Below are positions 1-7,843 of a stretch of DNA of 32,726 nt, piece by piece. A model generated the notes under the pieces. It ran no database searches. It was not told where the DNA came from and saw only the letters and a list, made by a program, of their open reading frames with translations. The translations under genes and the position numbers were made by a program. The stretch is from an uncultured Halorubrum sp. Lineage in GTDB: Archaea > Halobacteriota > Halobacteria > Halobacteriales > Haloferacaceae. Location: assembly GCF_937146585.1 (NCBI RefSeq), contig NZ_CAKZRO010000071.1, positions 1 to 32,726 on the forward strand, written 5' to 3'. Position 1 is the first letter of the stretch. Each line of letters begins with the position of its first letter.

Positions 1-297
1 TTTAGACCGTCGTGAGACAGGTCGGCTGCTATCTATTGGGGGTGTGAGGTACCTGACGTGAACGAACGTATAGTACGAGAGGAACTACGTTTGGTCGCCA
101 CTGGTGTATCGGTTGTCCGGAAGGGCAGATGCCGAGTAGCCACGCGACACGGGGTAAGAGCTGAACGCATCTAAGCTCGAAACCCACATGGAAAAGAGGT
201 ACCACAGAGGTCACTCGTAGAAGACGAGTTCGATAGACTCGGGGTGTACGCACCGAGGCAACGAGGTGTTAAGCCCACGAGCACTAACAGACCGAGC
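1..297 (+). rRNA. 23S ribosomal RNA, 3' end (partial)
   Basis: This is the last part of the large-subunit rRNA; the gene begins outside the window. The universally conserved sarcin-ricin loop, AGTACGAGAGGAAC, is visible at 72-85, and the conserved tail around 270-297 (TTAAGCCCACGAGCACTAAC) matches archaeal 23S 3' ends. The exact 3' end is approximate because it is set by RNA processing. 5S and tRNA-Cys follow on the same strand, which is the usual haloarchaeal rRNA operon order. Short open frames here are not genes. Confidence 0.97.
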
Positions 298-439
298 CAC
301 ATTCATTGGCGCTGACGCGCCACGACTCGCATGAGTTCAGGCGGTAACTGGATCGCACGTATTACGCGGTTGGTATCGAACCACGACCGACACAGGAGTC
401 TCTCAGCAGAGAGTCTCGGTTCGACTCCGAGAGTCGGCG
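298..439 (+). other. 23S-5S spacer with processing-type hairpins
   Basis: This transcribed spacer has no gene. It holds several short inverted repeats. GGCGC-TGAC-GCGCC lies near 308-321. CTCTC-AGCA-GAGAG is at 400-413. A hairpin at 411-435 has the core CTCGG-TTCGACT-CCGAG (415-431), which looks like a tRNA T-arm: 5-bp stem and 7-nt loop starting TTCGA. The last two hairpins share bases 409-413 and so are mutually exclusive. I could not build a complete tRNA around the T-arm-like hairpin. A role in pre-rRNA processing is inferred. Confidence 0.6.
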
Positions 440-562
440 TAAAGGCGGCCAGAGCGGTGGGGAAACACCCGTACCCATTCCGAACACGGAAGTTAAGCCC
501 ACCAGCGTACCGTGAAGTACTGGAGTGAGCGATCCTCTGGGAACCACGGGTCGCCGCCTGCC
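440..562 (+). rRNA. 5S ribosomal RNA
   Basis: About 122 nt, with the terminal stem AGGCGGC (443-449) pairing with GCCGCCT (553-559). Internal conserved 5S blocks are visible: CCCGTACCCATTCCGAACAC at 468-487 and the AAGTTAAGCCCACCAGCG region that follows. It lies directly after 23S and before a strong terminator. The ends are accurate to within a few bases. Confidence 0.95.
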
Positions 563-590
563 CATTCATTCGGGAGAATACTCCCACTCG

Positions 591-621
591 GCCCACGGAC
601 ACTACGTCCGTGGGCTTTTTT
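591..621 (+). terminator. Terminator after 5S rRNA
   Basis: A perfect 10-bp inverted repeat, GCCCACGGAC (591-600) and GTCCGTGGGC (606-615), with the 5-nt loop ACTAC, is followed at once by six T (616-621). A strong hairpin plus T-tract like this is unusual in archaea, where T-tracts alone usually suffice. It should end the rRNA transcript before tRNA-Cys. Confidence 0.8.
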
Positions 622-663
622 CATGTATAGCGAGCGGCCGCGCCACCCACGCGCGACCGCTAG

Positions 664-671
664 GCTTAAAC
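664..671 (+). promoter_or_regulatory. TATA-like box for tRNA-Cys
   Basis: GCTTAAAC lies in a GC-rich spacer, centred about 30 nt before the tRNA 5' end. Because a strong terminator intervenes after 5S, the tRNA probably has its own promoter. The spacing is seen in the sequence; the function is inferred. Confidence 0.55.
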
Positions 672-697
672 GCTCCACAGCGGTACGTTCGGACGGC

Positions 698-773
698 GCC
701 AAGGTGGCAGAGTTCGGTCAGACGCAGCGGCCTGCAGAGCCGCCCAACGCCGGTTCAAATCCGGCCCTTGGCT
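698..773 (+). tRNA. tRNA-Cys (GCA)
   Basis: The acceptor stem GCCAAGG (698-704) pairs with CCTTGGC (766-772) and is followed by a T discriminator (773), the base expected for tRNA-Cys. The anticodon stem GCGGC/GCCGC (727-731/739-743) encloses the anticodon GCA at 734-736. The T-arm carries GGTTCAAATCC. CCA is not encoded. A tRNA-Cys downstream of 5S is typical of haloarchaeal rRNA operons. T-rich sequence just after the gene (774-783) may end transcription. Confidence 0.97.
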
Positions 774-832
774 TTCTATTTCGGTCGCGACGCGCCGCGA
801 GACCGGTCCCCTGAACTGACCCGCTTAGTAAC

Positions 833-840
833 CGTTAAAC
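833..840 (+). promoter_or_regulatory. TATA-like box for the 864 gene
   Basis: CGTTAAAC is centred 27-28 nt before the ATG at 864, as expected for a leaderless haloarchaeal transcript. It supports that ATG over the much longer upstream open frame. Confidence 0.5.
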
Positions 841-863
841 ACCGGGTGACCCATGCGTCAACT

Positions 864-1721
864 ATGCAACGACGCGCTGTGGCCGTGTTTGTCGCGCTGT
901 TCCTCGCCGTCGCGGGCGTGGCGGGCGCGCTGACCGCGACGGCCGATAGTCCGGAGATCGCGCTCGAGAATCCGGAGATCGACGCCTCGCAAGGCGACAC
1001 GATCGACGCCGGTGGCCAGTCGTACGTGGTGGCCGACATCTCCGAGACGGAAGAGGGTGGAGGCGGTCACGGTGGGTCGGCGACGACCACTATCACCGGG
1101 ACGCTCGAACGCGAGTTCACCGCGGAGACCTCCGAGACGTGGGCGAACGGGTCGACCGTCTCGGTCGATGACCGCGAGTGGCGCGTCGAGATTGCCGGCG
1201 AGAACGCCACCGAGTTCACGCTCGTCGAGGTGCTCGATCGGCAGGCGATCCTCGAGGCCGACGACGCGGCCGAAAACGAGACGGTCACGCTCGACGACGG
1301 CGAGTACGTCGCCGTGACGGACGACTCCGGCGAGCGCACCCTGGTGCCCGTCGAGGAGTACTTCCCCGCGCCCGAGCGGCGGTCGTACGCGACGGGAGAG
1401 ACCCTCGAGTACGACGGACAGACGGTGACGGTCGACGGGGTGACCGCCGGCGGCGCGGTCCTCGTGTGGGAGACCACCGAGACGCAGAGCGTCGAGGTCG
1501 GGCAGCACTCGGTGGTGACGCTCGGCGGCACGGACTACGTCGCGCACTTCGAGGACACGTCGACGCTTCAGATGTCGTCGGACATCGAGGCGTACGAGGC
1601 GCAGGTCTCCGAGATCGACCAGTACAAGCAGTACAACAGCGGGCTCTCGCGCGTGTTCATCCTCGCGGTCCTGTCGTCGGTCATGCTCACCGGGATGGCG
1701 TTCATCCCGTCGCGATACTGA
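864..1721 (+). CDS. Exported, membrane-anchored protein of unknown function
   Basis: I do not recognise this 285-residue protein. It opens with MQRRAVAVFV and a hydrophobic stretch to about residue 24, a signal peptide or signal anchor. A roughly 230-residue acidic, Thr/Glu/Asp-rich region follows, likely beta-rich and outside the cell. A second hydrophobic segment (FILAVLSSVMLTGMAF) lies near the C terminus, so the protein may be held at one or both ends. A Gly/His patch (EEGGGGHGGS) occurs near residue 65. The start was chosen because a TATA-like box lies about 28 nt upstream and the signal peptide begins there; the upstream open frame runs through 5S and tRNA-Cys and is not coding. No cysteines or catalytic motifs stand out. 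Confidence 0.8.
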   Translation: MQRRAVAVFVALFLAVAGVAGALTATADSPEIALENPEIDASQGDTIDAGGQSYVVADISETEEGGGGHGGSATTTITGTLEREFTAETSETWANGSTVSVDDREWRVEIAGENATEFTLVEVLDRQAILEADDAAENETVTLDDGEYVAVTDDSGERTLVPVEEYFPAPERRSYATGETLEYDGQTVTVDGVTAGGAVLVWETTETQSVEVGQHSVVTLGGTDYVAHFEDTSTLQMSSDIEAYEAQVSEIDQYKQYNSGLSRVFILAVLSSVMLTGMAFIPSRY

Positions 1722-1800
1722 TCGGCGGTCGGACCGGATTCGGTTTCACCTCACTCGCTTTCACCGACAGCCACTAGCCCGCGGCACGTGTACCTCGAGC

Positions 1801-2007
1801 ATGACATCGACAGCGGAGAAGGTCCGACAGCTCGCTCCGCACTGGGCGGTGATGTTCGTCGTCATGTTCGCCGCGCTGGCGCTCGTCGAGCGCGCCGCCG
1901 GCGAACTCGGGCTCGCTCTGTCGCTGGTGATCGTGTTGGTCATCGCCTTCGCTTACCCCCTCGCCGTCCGCGCGCTCGGCGTCGCCCCGCCCGTCTGGCA
2001 ACGGTGA
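1801..2007 (+). CDS. Small two-helix membrane protein
   Basis: A 68-residue protein with a short polar N terminus (MTSTAEKVRQLAPHW) and two hydrophobic segments, about residues 17-30 and 38-60, separated by a short loop with E and R. It ends in WQR. It resembles the many small unnamed haloarchaeal membrane proteins; I assign no function. It lies 79 bp after the preceding membrane protein on the same strand. Only a weak AT-richer patch (CACTAG, about 1769) sits at the promoter distance, so it may be expressed from the upstream gene's promoter. Coding status rests on haloarchaeal-like composition and clear hydrophobic periodicity. Confidence 0.7.
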   Translation: MTSTAEKVRQLAPHWAVMFVVMFAALALVERAAGELGLALSLVIVLVIAFAYPLAVRALGVAPPVWQR

Positions 2008-2250
2008 GGGTGCCGGCCGGGACGGCGGCTCGGTCCGTGCGGGCGCGTCCCCGTCGTGTGGGCGATCCGGAGGGGCTCGGACGGTGAGCGCTCGACGGCC
2101 CGCCACCGTCCGTCCGACCACTGGGAGTCGGGCCCGACCGCCGGCCGCGCCGGATTCCTGCCCAGCGTGGAGCGGGACGGAACGTTTCGGCGTGCGATTC
2201 ACCGACCGATAACACCGGTGTCAGCCGGTCACGGTCCCGTCCCTCTCGAT

Positions 2251-2256
2251 TTTATA
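2251..2256 (+). promoter_or_regulatory. TATA box for the VOC-family gene
   Basis: TTTATA is centred 26-27 nt before the ATG at 2280, with no Shine-Dalgarno sequence between, so the transcript is likely leaderless. It is the clear promoter signal in the 272-bp gap 2008-2279, where I see nothing else. Confidence 0.7.
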
Positions 2257-2279
2257 CGCCTCGGTCGCGTCGGATCGGT

Positions 2280-2894
2280 ATGAGCGACGAGAAGCCGGCT
2301 CCGGTCACGTCGGAGCGCCCGGACGCACCGTTTCACACCAGCGGCACCGACCACGTCACGGTCTGGGGCAGCAACGAGGAGGACACGCTCGCGTTCTACC
2401 GCGACCTGCTCGGGATGCCGCTCGTCTTGCGGCAGCCCAACCTCGACGACCCCTCGCAGACGCACCTGTTCTTCGACACCGGCGACGGGCGGATCCTCAC
2501 GGTGTTCGTGAGCGACGAGCGGGCGTCCGCGCGCGGGCAGCGCGTCAACACGGGAGCCGTTCACCACCTGTGTTTCAGCGTCGACCCCGACGACTACGAG
2601 GATATCATGGCCGCGCTCGAAGACGCGGGGAAGGGGTACAACGTGTTCGACCGCGGCGTCTTCCACTCGATCTACACGCAGGACAACAACGGGCTCGTGA
2701 TCGAGCTCTCCGCCGACAAGTACGAGATGCCCAGCGACCGGAAGGGCGAGGTGCTCGCGACCGCGCAGCGGCTCCGGGAGGAGGACGGCGCGGACTTCGC
2801 CCAGGACCGACACATGGAGGGCGCGCTCGAGGAGCTCGGCCTGCCGGTGAACAAACACGACCTGCCCGACGCCGACGCCGGCGTCGGGATGTGA
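2280..2894 (+). CDS. VOC (glyoxalase/extradiol dioxygenase) superfamily protein
   Basis: A 204-residue protein of the vicinal-oxygen-chelate fold: metal-dependent enzymes that include glyoxalase I, extradiol dioxygenases and fosfomycin/bleomycin resistance proteins. The first beta-alpha-beta-beta-beta module starts at TDHVTVW (about 23-29) and continues with TLAFYRDLLGMPLV. The second starts at VHHLCFSV (94-101) and ends with GLVIELS (138-144). Likely metal ligands are His25, His95 or His96, and Glu142, matching the family's two-His/one-Glu pattern. The substrate cannot be told from sequence. The C-terminal 50 residues are acidic and extend past the fold. It overlaps no gene but ends 1 nt before the hydrolase start, so the two are probably cotranscribed. 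Confidence 0.88.
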   Translation: MSDEKPAPVTSERPDAPFHTSGTDHVTVWGSNEEDTLAFYRDLLGMPLVLRQPNLDDPSQTHLFFDTGDGRILTVFVSDERASARGQRVNTGAVHHLCFSVDPDDYEDIMAALEDAGKGYNVFDRGVFHSIYTQDNNGLVIELSADKYEMPSDRKGEVLATAQRLREEDGADFAQDRHMEGALEELGLPVNKHDLPDADAGVGM

Positions 2895-2895
2895 G

Positions 2896-3612
2896 ATGCC
2901 CGCCCGGTCGCCGGGGCCGCACGGCGGGGACGACCCGCACGGCGACGAACCGTTAGTCACGGCCGGGACGCCGCTCGTCGACGCGGACGCGGCGCTCGTG
3001 CTCGTCCACGGTCGGGGCGCGACCGCACGCAGCGTCGTCGACCTCGGCGAACGGCTCGCGGGGGACCGCGACGTCGCGATCCTCGCGCCGGCGGCCGCCG
3101 GCAACACTTGGTATCCGAACCCGTTCCTCGCGCCGGTCGCCGACAACGAGCCGGGACGGAGCTCGGGCCTCCGCGCCGTCGGCGCGGCGGTCGAGCAGGC
3201 GGTCGAGGCGGGGATCCCTCGCGAACGCGTCGTCGTCGGGGGGTTCTCGCAGGGCGCGTGCCTCGCGAGCGAGTTCGTCGCCCGCAACCCGACCCGGTAC
3301 GGCGGGCTCGCGGTGTTCAGCGGCGGACTGATCGGCGAGGCGGTCGGCGTCGACGAGTACGTCGAGGGCGCGACCGGAGGCGACGAGTCGGAACCGAGCG
3401 ACGGCTCCGAGGGTCCCCTCGCGGGCACGCCCGCGTTCCTCGGGTGTAGCGACGTCGACCCGCACATTCCCGAGGAGCGCGTCCACGAGACGACCGCGGT
3501 GCTGGAGGCGCTCGGGGCCGACGCGGACGAGCGGATCTACGAGGGGATGGGACACGGGATCAACGAGGAAGAGGTCGCGGCGGTGGCGGAACTGGTCGCG
3601 TCGCTTTCGTAG
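2896..3612 (+). CDS. Phospholipase/carboxylesterase family alpha/beta hydrolase
   Basis: A 238-residue serine hydrolase of the dienelactone hydrolase/carboxylesterase group. Visible elements are the oxyanion region LVLVHGRGA (35-42), the nucleophile elbow GFSQG with Ser118, the acid Asp188 in CSDVDPHIP, and His220 in GMGHGIN, a complete catalytic triad in the right order. It has no signal peptide, so it is cytoplasmic. A short acidic loop (residues 160-173, Gly/Glu/Ser) extends the region before the acid residue. The start is 1 nt after the stop of the VOC gene, suggesting one transcript, perhaps a paired aromatic or ester degradation step; the real substrate is unknown. The first about 20 residues are poorly structured, so the true start could be slightly downstream. 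Confidence 0.87.
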   Translation: MPARSPGPHGGDDPHGDEPLVTAGTPLVDADAALVLVHGRGATARSVVDLGERLAGDRDVAILAPAAAGNTWYPNPFLAPVADNEPGRSSGLRAVGAAVEQAVEAGIPRERVVVGGFSQGACLASEFVARNPTRYGGLAVFSGGLIGEAVGVDEYVEGATGGDESEPSDGSEGPLAGTPAFLGCSDVDPHIPEERVHETTAVLEALGADADERIYEGMGHGINEEEVAAVAELVASLS

Positions 3613-3634
3613 GTCCCCTCGCCGGCGTGCTTCG

Positions 3635-4324
3635 TCACGACACCGCCGCGATCGAGAGCCCCAGCGTCGCCAGCGCCGTGAGGAACAGGACCCCGCCCAC
3701 CGCCGTCAGCGACGCCGAGAGCCCGCCCGTCACCGTCGCCACCGAGGCCGGCACGCCGACCGCCGCGCCGATGAGCGCCACCGAGACGAGCCCCAAGGCC
3801 ATCGGGTCGGCGTCCCCGACGCCGCGCCGGAGGTCCGGGAACGCCCTCGTTCGGTCGTCGCCCGTTCGGTCGCGACCCGCTCCGTCGGCCTTCCCGCTCG
3901 CACCGCGGTCGCCCTCCGACCGCCGTCCCGTCACGATCCGCCAGCGGCCGTACTCGTTGCGAGCGCGAGCGAACTCGCCGGCGACGAGGTCGGCGGCCCC
4001 GGGCGGATAGCCGAGCCCGCGGACGAGGTCGAGGAAGTCGCTCTCGTCGTACCGCCCCGCGGTCGGCCACCGATACCGGTCGCGGAGCCGCTCGCCCGTC
4101 GGGAGCGCGTACGCGACCCGGACCGTGTCGCCGTCGCGGTCCCACCCGAGCAGCTGGACCCGAACCGTGCCGTCGCCGGTGGCGTGTCGATCCAGCAGGT
4201 ACAGCTCTGTCGCGTCGTCGAGTGCCGCGGGGTCGCGCTCCGCGAAGGAGAGCGGCGTCTCCTCTGGTGGTGATTCCGCCCGCTCGGCCGCGTACTCGCC
4301 GTCCTCCGTCTCCGGAGCGTCCAT
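3635..4324 (-). CDS. Protein with two C-terminal membrane helices, unknown function
   Basis: I do not recognise this 229-residue protein. The N-terminal 40 residues are acidic and look disordered. A soluble domain of about 40-130 follows (for example ATELYLLDRHATGDGTVRVQ and YRWPTAGRYDESDFLDLV). A basic/polar linker (130-160) leads to two hydrophobic segments at the C terminus. An in-frame ATG also exists at 4339, but the TATA-like ACTTATGAC (4346-4354) is centred about 26 nt before 4324 and only about 11 nt before 4339, so the leaderless start at 4324 fits better. It lies 79 bp downstream of spoVR on the same strand and converges with the hydrolase at 3612. Its link to the PrkA operon is unproven. 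Confidence 0.75.
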   Translation of the reverse strand: MDAPETEDGEYAAERAESPPEETPLSFAERDPAALDDATELYLLDRHATGDGTVRVQLLGWDRDGDTVRVAYALPTGERLRDRYRWPTAGRYDESDFLDLVRGLGYPPGAADLVAGEFARARNEYGRWRIVTGRRSEGDRGASGKADGAGRDRTGDDRTRAFPDLRRGVGDADPMALGLVSVALIGAAVGVPASVATVTGGLSASLTAVGGVLFLTALATLGLSIAAVS

Positions 4325-4403
4325 GCGTGTCGTTGTCATTCGACGGTCATAAGTGTCGGTCCGAACGGTCCGGGTCGTCGGACGGCCGGACCGGCGGCTC
4401 GGC

Positions 4404-6461
4404 TCACGCCAGCCAGTCGTCGGGCTTCGTGTCGTAGTCGACCTCGTCGGCGGTGATCCGCTCTCGGACAGACTCGTCGAGGTCGTGCTCCGTCACCTCG
4501 CCCCCGTCGTACTGGAGGCGCACGCCGACCTCGGTGCCGTCCGGCTCCTCGCCCCGGCGCTTTGCGCGCCGGACGGCCCCGTCGTCGTACTCGACGCGGA
4601 TCGTCGCCAGGTTCACCGGGCGGCCCCACAGCTCGAAGGCGCGCTTCAGCGTCGCCTTCGCGCGCTCCTCGTCGAGCGCGACCCCGTTGTACCGGTGGCC
4701 TAAGAGGAGCTCGCCCCGGTTCCGGAAGTTCCCGTCCAGCACGACGATCGTCGGCTTCCCGAAGTTCGTGAACCGGAGGAGCAGCTTCTTCCGCACGTCC
4801 TCGGCGTCGACGCTGGCGACGCGGTGCTCCTCGGCGGCCTGACTGTACTCGTAGGTGAAGTAGTTCCCCTCCCGCACGAACTCGTCCGTGAGGAACGCGT
4901 CGACGAACGTCACGTCGTTGTGGCTCTCGCGGACCGAGAACATGCGCTCCCAGCCGGCCGCGCGGTCGACGTCGGCGATCGCCTCCTCGACGGTCTCGTA
5001 CCGGTCGACGTCGAAGAGGTACCGCGCCTGCTCCTCGAGCGCCTCCCGCGAGACGTTGCGGAGCGCGCCGCGGTGTTCCGGCCGCGAGAGGACGTAGTGT
5101 CGCTCCGCGAGCCCCTCGCGCGTGAGGAGCTTCCACGGGTAGCGCTCGACGTCGATGTCGTCGCTCGCCTCGTCGTCGCCGTCCCGGGCGGACAGCGCCC
5201 GGTCGACCGCCTCGGCGTCGACCCGCGAGTCGCCCGCGGCCGCGAGGTCGGCGAGTTCGTCGAGCGTCGCCGGTCCCGCGGCCGCGATCGCCGGGTGCGG
5301 TTCGAGCAGGTCCGCGACCTCGTCCAAGTCGATCCGCGAGTGGAAGTTCTCCGGCGTCACTCCCTCGACGCGGAGCAGCTTGTCGATCACCTCCCGGCGC
5401 GCGGCGCGGAGCTCCACGTGCGTCCACAGCTCGAACCCGAGCTTGTAGGGGTTGAGTCCGGGCGAGCCGAGCACCCGGGCCATGTGGTCCGCGTACGTGA
5501 GGAACTCGTCGGGGCCGGCGAACCCCTCGCCGCCCATCATCGTCGCCTCCCAGTACGTCGCCCACCCCTCGTTCATCACCTTCGTCTGCTTCTGGCCGGC
5601 GAAGTAGTACGCCTCCTCGCGGATCGCGTCGATGACGGTCGTCTCCCACGGCTCGCGGTCGATCGCCTTCCCGCTCTCCGGGTCGTACCGCTTCCCGTGG
5701 TCGCGCAGGAAGGCGAGCACGTCCGGGCGCGGCGTCTCCGGCTCGACGCCCTCGCCGCGCGCCTCGAGCCACTCGTCGTCGAACACGTCGCGGCGCACCT
5801 CCTCGGAGAGGTCGAGGTCGTCGATCCGGGCTTCGATCGCCGCGACCGGGTCCTCGTCGCCGTCGCTGACGTCGGCCGCGATCCCCGGCTCCTCGACGGA
5901 CCGGGCGGCGTCGACCGGGCTGTGCTGGTCGATCGTGTCCTCCAACGCGCTCACGGCGTCGACGAGCCGCTCGACCTCGTCGCGGTCGACGTCGCCCCGC
6001 TTCGCGATCGACGCGATCCGGTCGGCGTTGCGCTCCAGCCTCGCGGCGGCGTTCGGGCCGCCCTCGCCGCGGTCGGCGTACAGCCCGAACCACTCGTTGT
6101 TCGCGAAGAAGTCCGCGTGCGCCTCGACGTGCGTGATGACGGCCTTCTGGTCGGCCGGCGCGTTCGACTCTTGGAGGAACGCGTGTGACGGGTCGTCGTT
6201 GTTGACGATCTCGAACGCCTTCCCGAGCCCGTGGCGGTCCTTCTTGCGCTGCCGCTCGTAGTTCATGCCCCACCGCCAGTGCGGGTACCGGCGCTGGAAG
6301 CCGCCGTAGGCGATCAGCTCGTTCATCTGGTCGTGGTCGACAACCCAGTACCGCACCGGGTACGGCTCCAAGCCGAGCCGCTCGGCGAGTTCGCGCGCTT
6401 CGCGCGCCGGCTCGTCGAGGGCGTCGGCCTCGCGTTTCGCCTCGATCCTGTCGTCTCTCAT
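4404..6461 (-). CDS. spoVR: SpoVR family protein
   Basis: A 685-residue SpoVR/YcgB-family protein. The family was named for a Bacillus spore-cortex gene but is widespread in non-sporulating cells next to PrkA and YeaH; its biochemical role is unsettled. Family hallmarks visible are [20 protein letters not shown] (about 35-54), [15 protein letters not shown], the His-rich [15 protein letters not shown] (about 108-122), [10 protein letters not shown], and [11 protein letters not shown]. It is longer than the roughly 500-residue bacterial proteins because of acidic insertions around 150-235 and 395-440. The ATG overlaps the yeaH stop by 4 bases (ATGA, 6458-6461), so translation is coupled. It is the last gene of the four-gene unit. 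No export signal, so cytoplasmic. Confidence 0.96.
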   Translation of the reverse strand: MRDDRIEAKREADALDEPAREARELAERLGLEPYPVRYWVVDHDQMNELIAYGGFQRRYPHWRWGMNYERQRKKDRHGLGKAFEIVNNDDPSHAFLQESNAPADQKAVITHVEAHADFFANNEWFGLYADRGEGGPNAAARLERNADRIASIAKRGDVDRDEVERLVDAVSALEDTIDQHSPVDAARSVEEPGIAADVSDGDEDPVAAIEARIDDLDLSEEVRRDVFDDEWLEARGEGVEPETPRPDVLAFLRDHGKRYDPESGKAIDREPWETTVIDAIREEAYYFAGQKQTKVMNEGWATYWEATMMGGEGFAGPDEFLTYADHMARVLGSPGLNPYKLGFELWTHVELRAARREVIDKLLRVEGVTPENFHSRIDLDEVADLLEPHPAIAAAGPATLDELADLAAAGDSRVDAEAVDRALSARDGDDEASDDIDVERYPWKLLTREGLAERHYVLSRPEHRGALRNVSREALEEQARYLFDVDRYETVEEAIADVDRAAGWERMFSVRESHNDVTFVDAFLTDEFVREGNYFTYEYSQAAEEHRVASVDAEDVRKKLLLRFTNFGKPTIVVLDGNFRNRGELLLGHRYNGVALDEERAKATLKRAFELWGRPVNLATIRVEYDDGAVRRAKRRGEEPDGTEVGVRLQYDGGEVTEHDLDESVRERITADEVDYDTKPDDWLA

Positions 6462-7843
6462 CTGTGTTCACCTCCGTCGGTCCGGCGGGCGACGGTCGCC
6501 CCGTCGGGGGCGCCTCCCCCGCCGCCAGACTCCGTGCTGAGGATCTCGTAGATGGCGTCGGTGACGTCGTCGGGCTCGGAGACGCGCGCGACGGCCACGT
6601 CGTCGGCGTCGCCGAACGCGGACTCGACCTCGTCGGCGTGGCGGGCGTTCGCCGCGCCGTCGCCGGGCTGGGTCTCGACGTACGCCTGGAGATTGGCGTC
6701 GATCGACTCCATCGCCGGGATCACGTTGTCTCTGGTGTCGCTGCCGGCGTTCTCCGAGTCGCCCGCGGCGAACACGTACCGGTTCCACTCGCTGTACGGG
6801 TACTCCGTCAACAGCTCCTCGACGAGGTCGTACGCGCTGGAGATCCGGGTGCCGCCGCCGGACTGGATCCCGAAGAACTCCTCGCGGTCGACCTCCCAGG
6901 CCTCCGCGTCGTGGACGACGTACCGGAACTCGGCGGCGTCGTACTTCCCGGTCAGGTACCAGTCCATCGGCGTGAACACCCGCTCGACGAGTTCCCGCTT
7001 CGTCTCGCGCATCGAGCCGGAGGCGTCGCGGACGTTGATCACCACGACGTTGCGCTCGCGCTTCTCGATCACCTCCGGGTGGCGGAACCGCTCGTCCTCG
7101 CTGCGGAACGGGACGCTGTCGAGCCCCTCGCGCCGGATCCGGTGCGTGACGGGCTCGCGGTCGACCCCGTCGTCGAGCGCCTCGAAGCTCTCCCACCGGT
7201 CGAGCGCGGCGACCGGCTCGCCCGCCTCGTCCGCGACGGTCGCGGCGGCGTCGGCGATCCACGCCCGGGAGACGGGCGTCCCCTGGTCGCGCGCCCACGC
7301 GAAGACGTCGTCCACGTCGGCCCCGTCGACGAACAGGCCCTCCCGGACGTACGCCTCGTCGAAGTCGGTGGCGAGGTGGCGCTTCAACCCCCGCTTGAAG
7401 AACTCGTCCACGTCGAGGGTGCCCCGCGGTCCGGAGCGGGCGGTGTCGGTGAAGTCGCCCTCCACCTCCTCTATCACCTGCTTCCCCTTCGGTTCGAGGT
7501 CGAGCCCGAGCGCCTCGTCGAGCTCGCGCGCGAACTCCTCCGGGTCCATCTCGTAGTACTCGTGGTCGCCGCCCTCCTCGCCGGGGTCGCCCTCCTCGTC
7601 GCCGTCGCCGGGCTCGGGATCGACCGGCTGGCCGGGCTGCGGCTGCCCGTCGCCGCCCTGCCCCACCCCGCCGGCGGAGCGCTGGTCGTACTCGAACGCC
7701 GGGAGGTCGACGACCTTGATCGGGATCCGGATCCGGTCCGCGCCGGAGCCGCCGAGGTCGCCGTGGCTGATGAACTCGGAGAGGTCCGCGCGGCGGGTCT
7801 CGCCCACCTCGCGGAAGCGCTCGCGGTCCTCGGTCAGTCCCAC
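6458..7843 (-). CDS. yeaH: YeaH/YhbH family protein (DUF444) with von Willebrand A fold
   Basis: A 461-residue member of the DUF444 family found with PrkA and SpoVR. Residues 1-55 contain the conserved [17 protein letters not shown] opening. Residues 55-100 form a Gly/Pro/Asp-rich linker. The C-terminal half is a von Willebrand A domain with the metal-binding MIDAS motif DASGS (Asp273, Ser275, Ser277) and a downstream [10 protein letters not shown] segment. The start is a GTG (7841-7843) that overlaps the upstream paralog of prkA by 10 bases, and the stop overlaps spoVR by 4, so translation is coupled on both sides. A protein-interaction or adaptor role for the AAA+ PrkA partners is a plausible inference (AAA+/VWA pairing is common) and is not demonstrated by sequence. 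Confidence 0.95.
   Translation of the reverse strand: MGLTEDRERFREVGETRRADLSEFISHGDLGGSGADRIRIPIKVVDLPAFEYDQRSAGGVGQGGDGQPQPGQPVDPEPGDGDEEGDPGEEGGDHEYYEMDPEEFARELDEALGLDLEPKGKQVIEEVEGDFTDTARSGPRGTLDVDEFFKRGLKRHLATDFDEAYVREGLFVDGADVDDVFAWARDQGTPVSRAWIADAAATVADEAGEPVAALDRWESFEALDDGVDREPVTHRIRREGLDSVPFRSEDERFRHPEVIEKRERNVVVINVRDASGSMRETKRELVERVFTPMDWYLTGKYDAAEFRYVVHDAEAWEVDREEFFGIQSGGGTRISSAYDLVEELLTEYPYSEWNRYVFAAGDSENAGSDTRDNVIPAMESIDANLQAYVETQPGDGAANARHADEVESAFGDADDVAVARVSEPDDVTDAIYEILSTESGGGGGAPDGATVARRTDGGEHR

Noticed and set aside
432..440. Complete tRNA gene around the T-arm-like hairpin in the 23S-5S spacer
   Set aside because: The expected acceptor 5' strand pairing with AGTCGGC was not found upstream; only the T-arm-like stem is present.
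525..863. Upstream extension of the 864 gene through 5S and tRNA-Cys
   Set aside because: It crosses rRNA and tRNA; the signal peptide and TATA both place the start at 864.
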